NCBI RefSeq assembly: GCF_017814275.1
Contig: NZ_JAGIYQ010000007.1
Span: 124,001-188,000, forward strand
Length of the DNA stretch: 64,000 nucleotides
Reading direction: 5' to 3'
Source: Gottfriedia endophytica
Lineage (GTDB): Bacteria > Bacillota > Bacilli > Bacillales > Bacillaceae_G
Shown: in pieces, positions 62,216 to 64,000 of the stretch
Layout: each line of letters opens with the position of its first letter
Position numbering within the stretch: the stretch's first letter is position 1
Position numbers and translations under genes: made by a program
Notes under the pieces: model-generated
Database searches by the model: none
The model's input: the letters and a program-made list of their open reading frames with translations, nothing else
What the model was told of the DNA's origin: nothing

Positions 62216-62481
62216 TAAAGCCTCCTTTAATTTTCAATAAATCTATATCGGGAGCAGGCTGCCACATAAGTTTTTTTTGAGTCCCATTTTTGGTTTTATA
62301 CTATTTAGTGAACAAAGGATTATTTTTCAGTAATTTGAAATTTCGTTTTTAGTACTGAAAAAACGGATTCAAGTGTAACAATCTTCTATTATTTATTCTT
62401 TTTACAGTGATAAAGTCCTTCCTTATTAAACTACTGTGCCCAACTAACTTGCCCTACATTTACATAAGTGATTTATAAATT

Positions 62482-63111
62482 TTAATCAATATTTATTAAT
62501 AGCTTTTCAAAAAATTTCGCTACATGAAAGCCATCTACTGTGGCATGGTGCGATTTTATAGAAACTGGCATAGACAATCTCCCGTTTTGTTCAGAATACT
62601 TTCCTATTGTGATAATTGGCTTCAAGTAGCATGAAGAATTAGCAATATTTAAAGAAAAATTATCAAAATTCACCCACGGGATAGCTGATATATCAAATGT
62701 GTTTAAAGGCTGATTAACTTTAGGAAACATTTTTTCAGAACAAACATATTTTCCAACTTCTGATTGGTAATCAGTTTGAAAATCGACCATACTCTCAATT
62801 TTATCTAACCAAATACACTGAAATTTTTCTTTTTCTTTATCAAAAATAGTAAATGCGGGAACTAGATAATCCCAACACACCAATTCATCTTCAATAAAAT
62901 CATAACGGTAATTTTTAATTGAGTTGATAGATTTTGTTATATAAAAAATCATATAAGCATAGAAACTGAAATTATTATCTCGACAATATTTTACGGCATT
63001 AGTTACATCAATTTTCATTGTCATCTCATGAGTAACATTTAATTCCAAATAATAATTAAAATATTCTTTCCTCTCCCAATCTTCCAAATCAACATAACGA
63101 TATTCAGACAT
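62482..63111 (-). CDS. catA: Chloramphenicol O-acetyltransferase, type A
   Basis: This 209-residue enzyme has the CAT active-site motif SHHATVDGFH near 187-196, with the catalytic His at 189 and the structural Asp at 193. ISAIPWVNFDNFSL near 141-154 carries the Ser that contacts the substrate. It should acetylate chloramphenicol with acetyl-CoA. The length is slightly under the usual 215-220. No leader peptide attenuator was recognised upstream. Chromosomal cat genes of this type are common in Bacillus. Confidence 0.85.
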   Translation of the reverse strand: MSEYRYVDLEDWERKEYFNYYLELNVTHEMTMKIDVTNAVKYCRDNNFSFYAYMIFYITKSINSIKNYRYDFIEDELVCWDYLVPAFTIFDKEKEKFQCIWLDKIESMVDFQTDYQSEVGKYVCSEKMFPKVNQPLNTFDISAIPWVNFDNFSLNIANSSCYLKPIITIGKYSEQNGRLSMPVSIKSHHATVDGFHVAKFFEKLLINID

Positions 63112-63157
63112 TTCTTCACACCTAACTTTTATAAAATAAAATTTTAATAAATTTGTG

Positions 63158-63289
63158 CTAAAAATAACTACTATATTTACAAACTTTTCCCTTTTCTTTT
63201 TTACTAAAATGCCAATTACTTGTATCCCTATACTTTACGGTTAATTCATTACTAATTTCACTCATATCAGGTAATTGCATTAATTCCAT
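63158..63289 (-). CDS. Possible 43-residue peptide after the phosphatase
   Basis: A frame overlapping the end of the phosphatase gene reads MELMQLPDMSEISNELTVKY and ends in KYSSYF. A second Met three codons on overlaps the phosphatase stop codon (TAATG), which would allow coupling. No ribosome binding site is clear. It could be a fragment of a lost gene. Confidence 0.28.
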   Translation of the reverse strand: MELMQLPDMSEISNELTVKYRDTSNWHFSKKEKGKVCKYSSYF

Positions 63290-63834
63290 ATTCTATTCAC
63301 TTTAGTTAACGCATCACCTTCAAAAGTTAATTTATAGATATCTGGCATCGCAAGTTCATTCCAAAAATCATAATCATATTTCTGATCAAAAAAATTCATA
63401 ATTAGGACCATAATATTGCCATGCGTACCAATAACAACGTTTTTGCCACAGTAATTTTTTAATATGTTATTCATTGCCTCAATTCCTCTTTTTTGTGCAG
63501 TAATATTTGATTCTCCACCGTCCCAAGATAGATTAAAATCCTTCCAAACTTCGCTTATTACATGGTTAAAATCCTCAACTGGCTCTTTTGATAGGACCCG
63601 TTCTTTAAATTTCTCTTCAATGATAATTTCTTGTTTTAACGATTTGGCAACCTCTTCAACTGTTTGGATAGTGCGTTTATATGGACTTGAAACAACGTAG
63701 TCGATTTTTTCTTTTGAAAGTAGTTCAGCAACAATTTTTGCGTCAGAAAAACCTCTTTCAGATAATGGACGTCCCAATTCATCAGGTGTATAAGTAGAAT
63801 GTGCATGTCGTACAAAGTACAAGTTCGTTATCAT
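63280..63834 (-). CDS. Histidine phosphatase family protein
   Basis: This 184-residue protein has the phosphoglycerate-mutase-like fold, with VRHAHSTYTPDELGRPLSER near 8-27 (catalytic His10), SSPYKRTIQT near 49-58 and GTHGNIMV near 136-143. It should be a phosphatase for a small molecule or protein; the substrate is unknown. AAAGGGAGAGC precedes the ATG. It faces away from the right edge of the window. Confidence 0.82.
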   Translation of the reverse strand: MITNLYFVRHAHSTYTPDELGRPLSERGFSDAKIVAELLSKEKIDYVVSSPYKRTIQTVEEVAKSLKQEIIIEEKFKERVLSKEPVEDFNHVISEVWKDFNLSWDGGESNITAQKRGIEAMNNILKNYCGKNVVIGTHGNIMVLIMNFFDQKYDYDFWNELAMPDIYKLTFEGDALTKVNRIWN

Positions 63835-63882
63835 AGAGCTCTCCCTTTAAATCTATCATTTCAATTCACAATAAAATTCGAT

Positions 63883-63990
63883 GTTTTTTTATTAATTCCT
63901 TGTTCAACTAAACTGCCAGTTTGCACAATAAAAAAGCCACAAAAGTGACTCGTAATCTTCAACTATCACTTTCGTTAGTTGAATAACAAG
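63883..63990. repeat. Palindromic motif P2, shared with 51011
   Basis: GTTTTTTTATTAATTCCTTG and CTAAACTGCCAG repeat the P1 flank and loop. Here the outer arms are CTTGTTCAACTAA (63899) and TTAGTTGAATAACAAG (63975), so the element is larger and holds an extra inner sequence. Confidence 0.6.
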
Positions 63991-64000
63991 TTAATTTAAA

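Noticed and set aside
62322-62361. Hairpin TTTTTCAGTA/TACTGAAAAA in the 62216-62481 gap
   Set aside because: It lies between two minus-strand genes without any clear relation to either; too little to call beyond chance in AT-rich DNA.

Overview
The window is AT-rich chromosomal DNA of an endospore-forming member of the Bacillaceae. The evidence is four small acid-soluble spore proteins (Tlp, SspN, SspO, SspP), the SleL cortex hydrolase, the sporulation replication inhibitor SirA, SAM-I riboswitches and a T-box leader. Gene order follows the B. subtilis yneB-to-yneP segment, mirrored and with gaps. Species cannot be read from the sequence. No rRNA, tRNA or CRISPR array was seen.

Layout. 1-8.7 kb: yneP (partial), sleL, the spore-protein cluster, yneN, aconitase citB, bdbD-like oxidase. 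9-14.3 kb: CobW-type GTPase, a PH-like membrane protein, yneK, ccdC-yneI-ccdA, azlCD. 14.3-17.9 kb: a heterodimeric ABC exporter. 18.8-21.9 kb: yneF, sirA, ynzC, yneB, lexA; yneA and tkt, expected here from B. subtilis, are absent. 21.9-34.5 kb: an accessory island between lexA and glnA. It holds an ArpU-type phage regulator, a broken tyrosine integrase, decayed genes and individually terminated cargo genes (SLATT membrane protein, BNR-like secreted protein, PD-(D/E)XK-type nuclease, HEPN-like protein, DUF2321 zinc-ribbon protein) plus a two-peptide cassette with a KDPG repeat. 34.6-36.6 kb: glnA and glnR with a clear promoter and two GlnR operators. 37.7-49.2 kb: a methionine-salvage regulon, two divergent units each headed by a SAM-I riboswitch: mtnK-mtnA-sugar-type ABC transporter on the minus strand and mtnW-mtnX-mtnB-mtnD on the plus strand, with mtnU and mtnE between. 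49.4-64 kb: a T-box-controlled MFS transporter, a PadR-DUF1048-ABC cassette, two tandem YjeM-type permeases, acetyltransferases, phosphoglycerate mutase, a nucleotidyltransferase, a second CcdC-like protein, a uridine-kinase-like protein, chloramphenicol acetyltransferase and a histidine phosphatase.

How the genes fit together. The mtn genes make a nearly complete route from methylthioribose to the keto acid precursor of methionine; the RbsABC-like transporter in the mtnK operon is a good candidate for importing methylthioribose. GlnR and GlnA form the nitrogen-control pair. LexA, YneB and YnzC are the remains of the SOS operon. CcdA, YneI and CcdC belong to cytochrome c maturation and late sporulation.

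Repeats. A GC-rich interspersed element of about 200 bp occurs five times before 20 kb, once as an internal deletion. A dyad repeat with a period near 107 bp sits at 54.4-54.7 kb. A leader block is shared by two island genes, and a palindromic motif is shared between 51.0 and 63.9 kb.

Start codons were moved from the longest reading frame where a Shine-Dalgarno sequence and family length pointed elsewhere.
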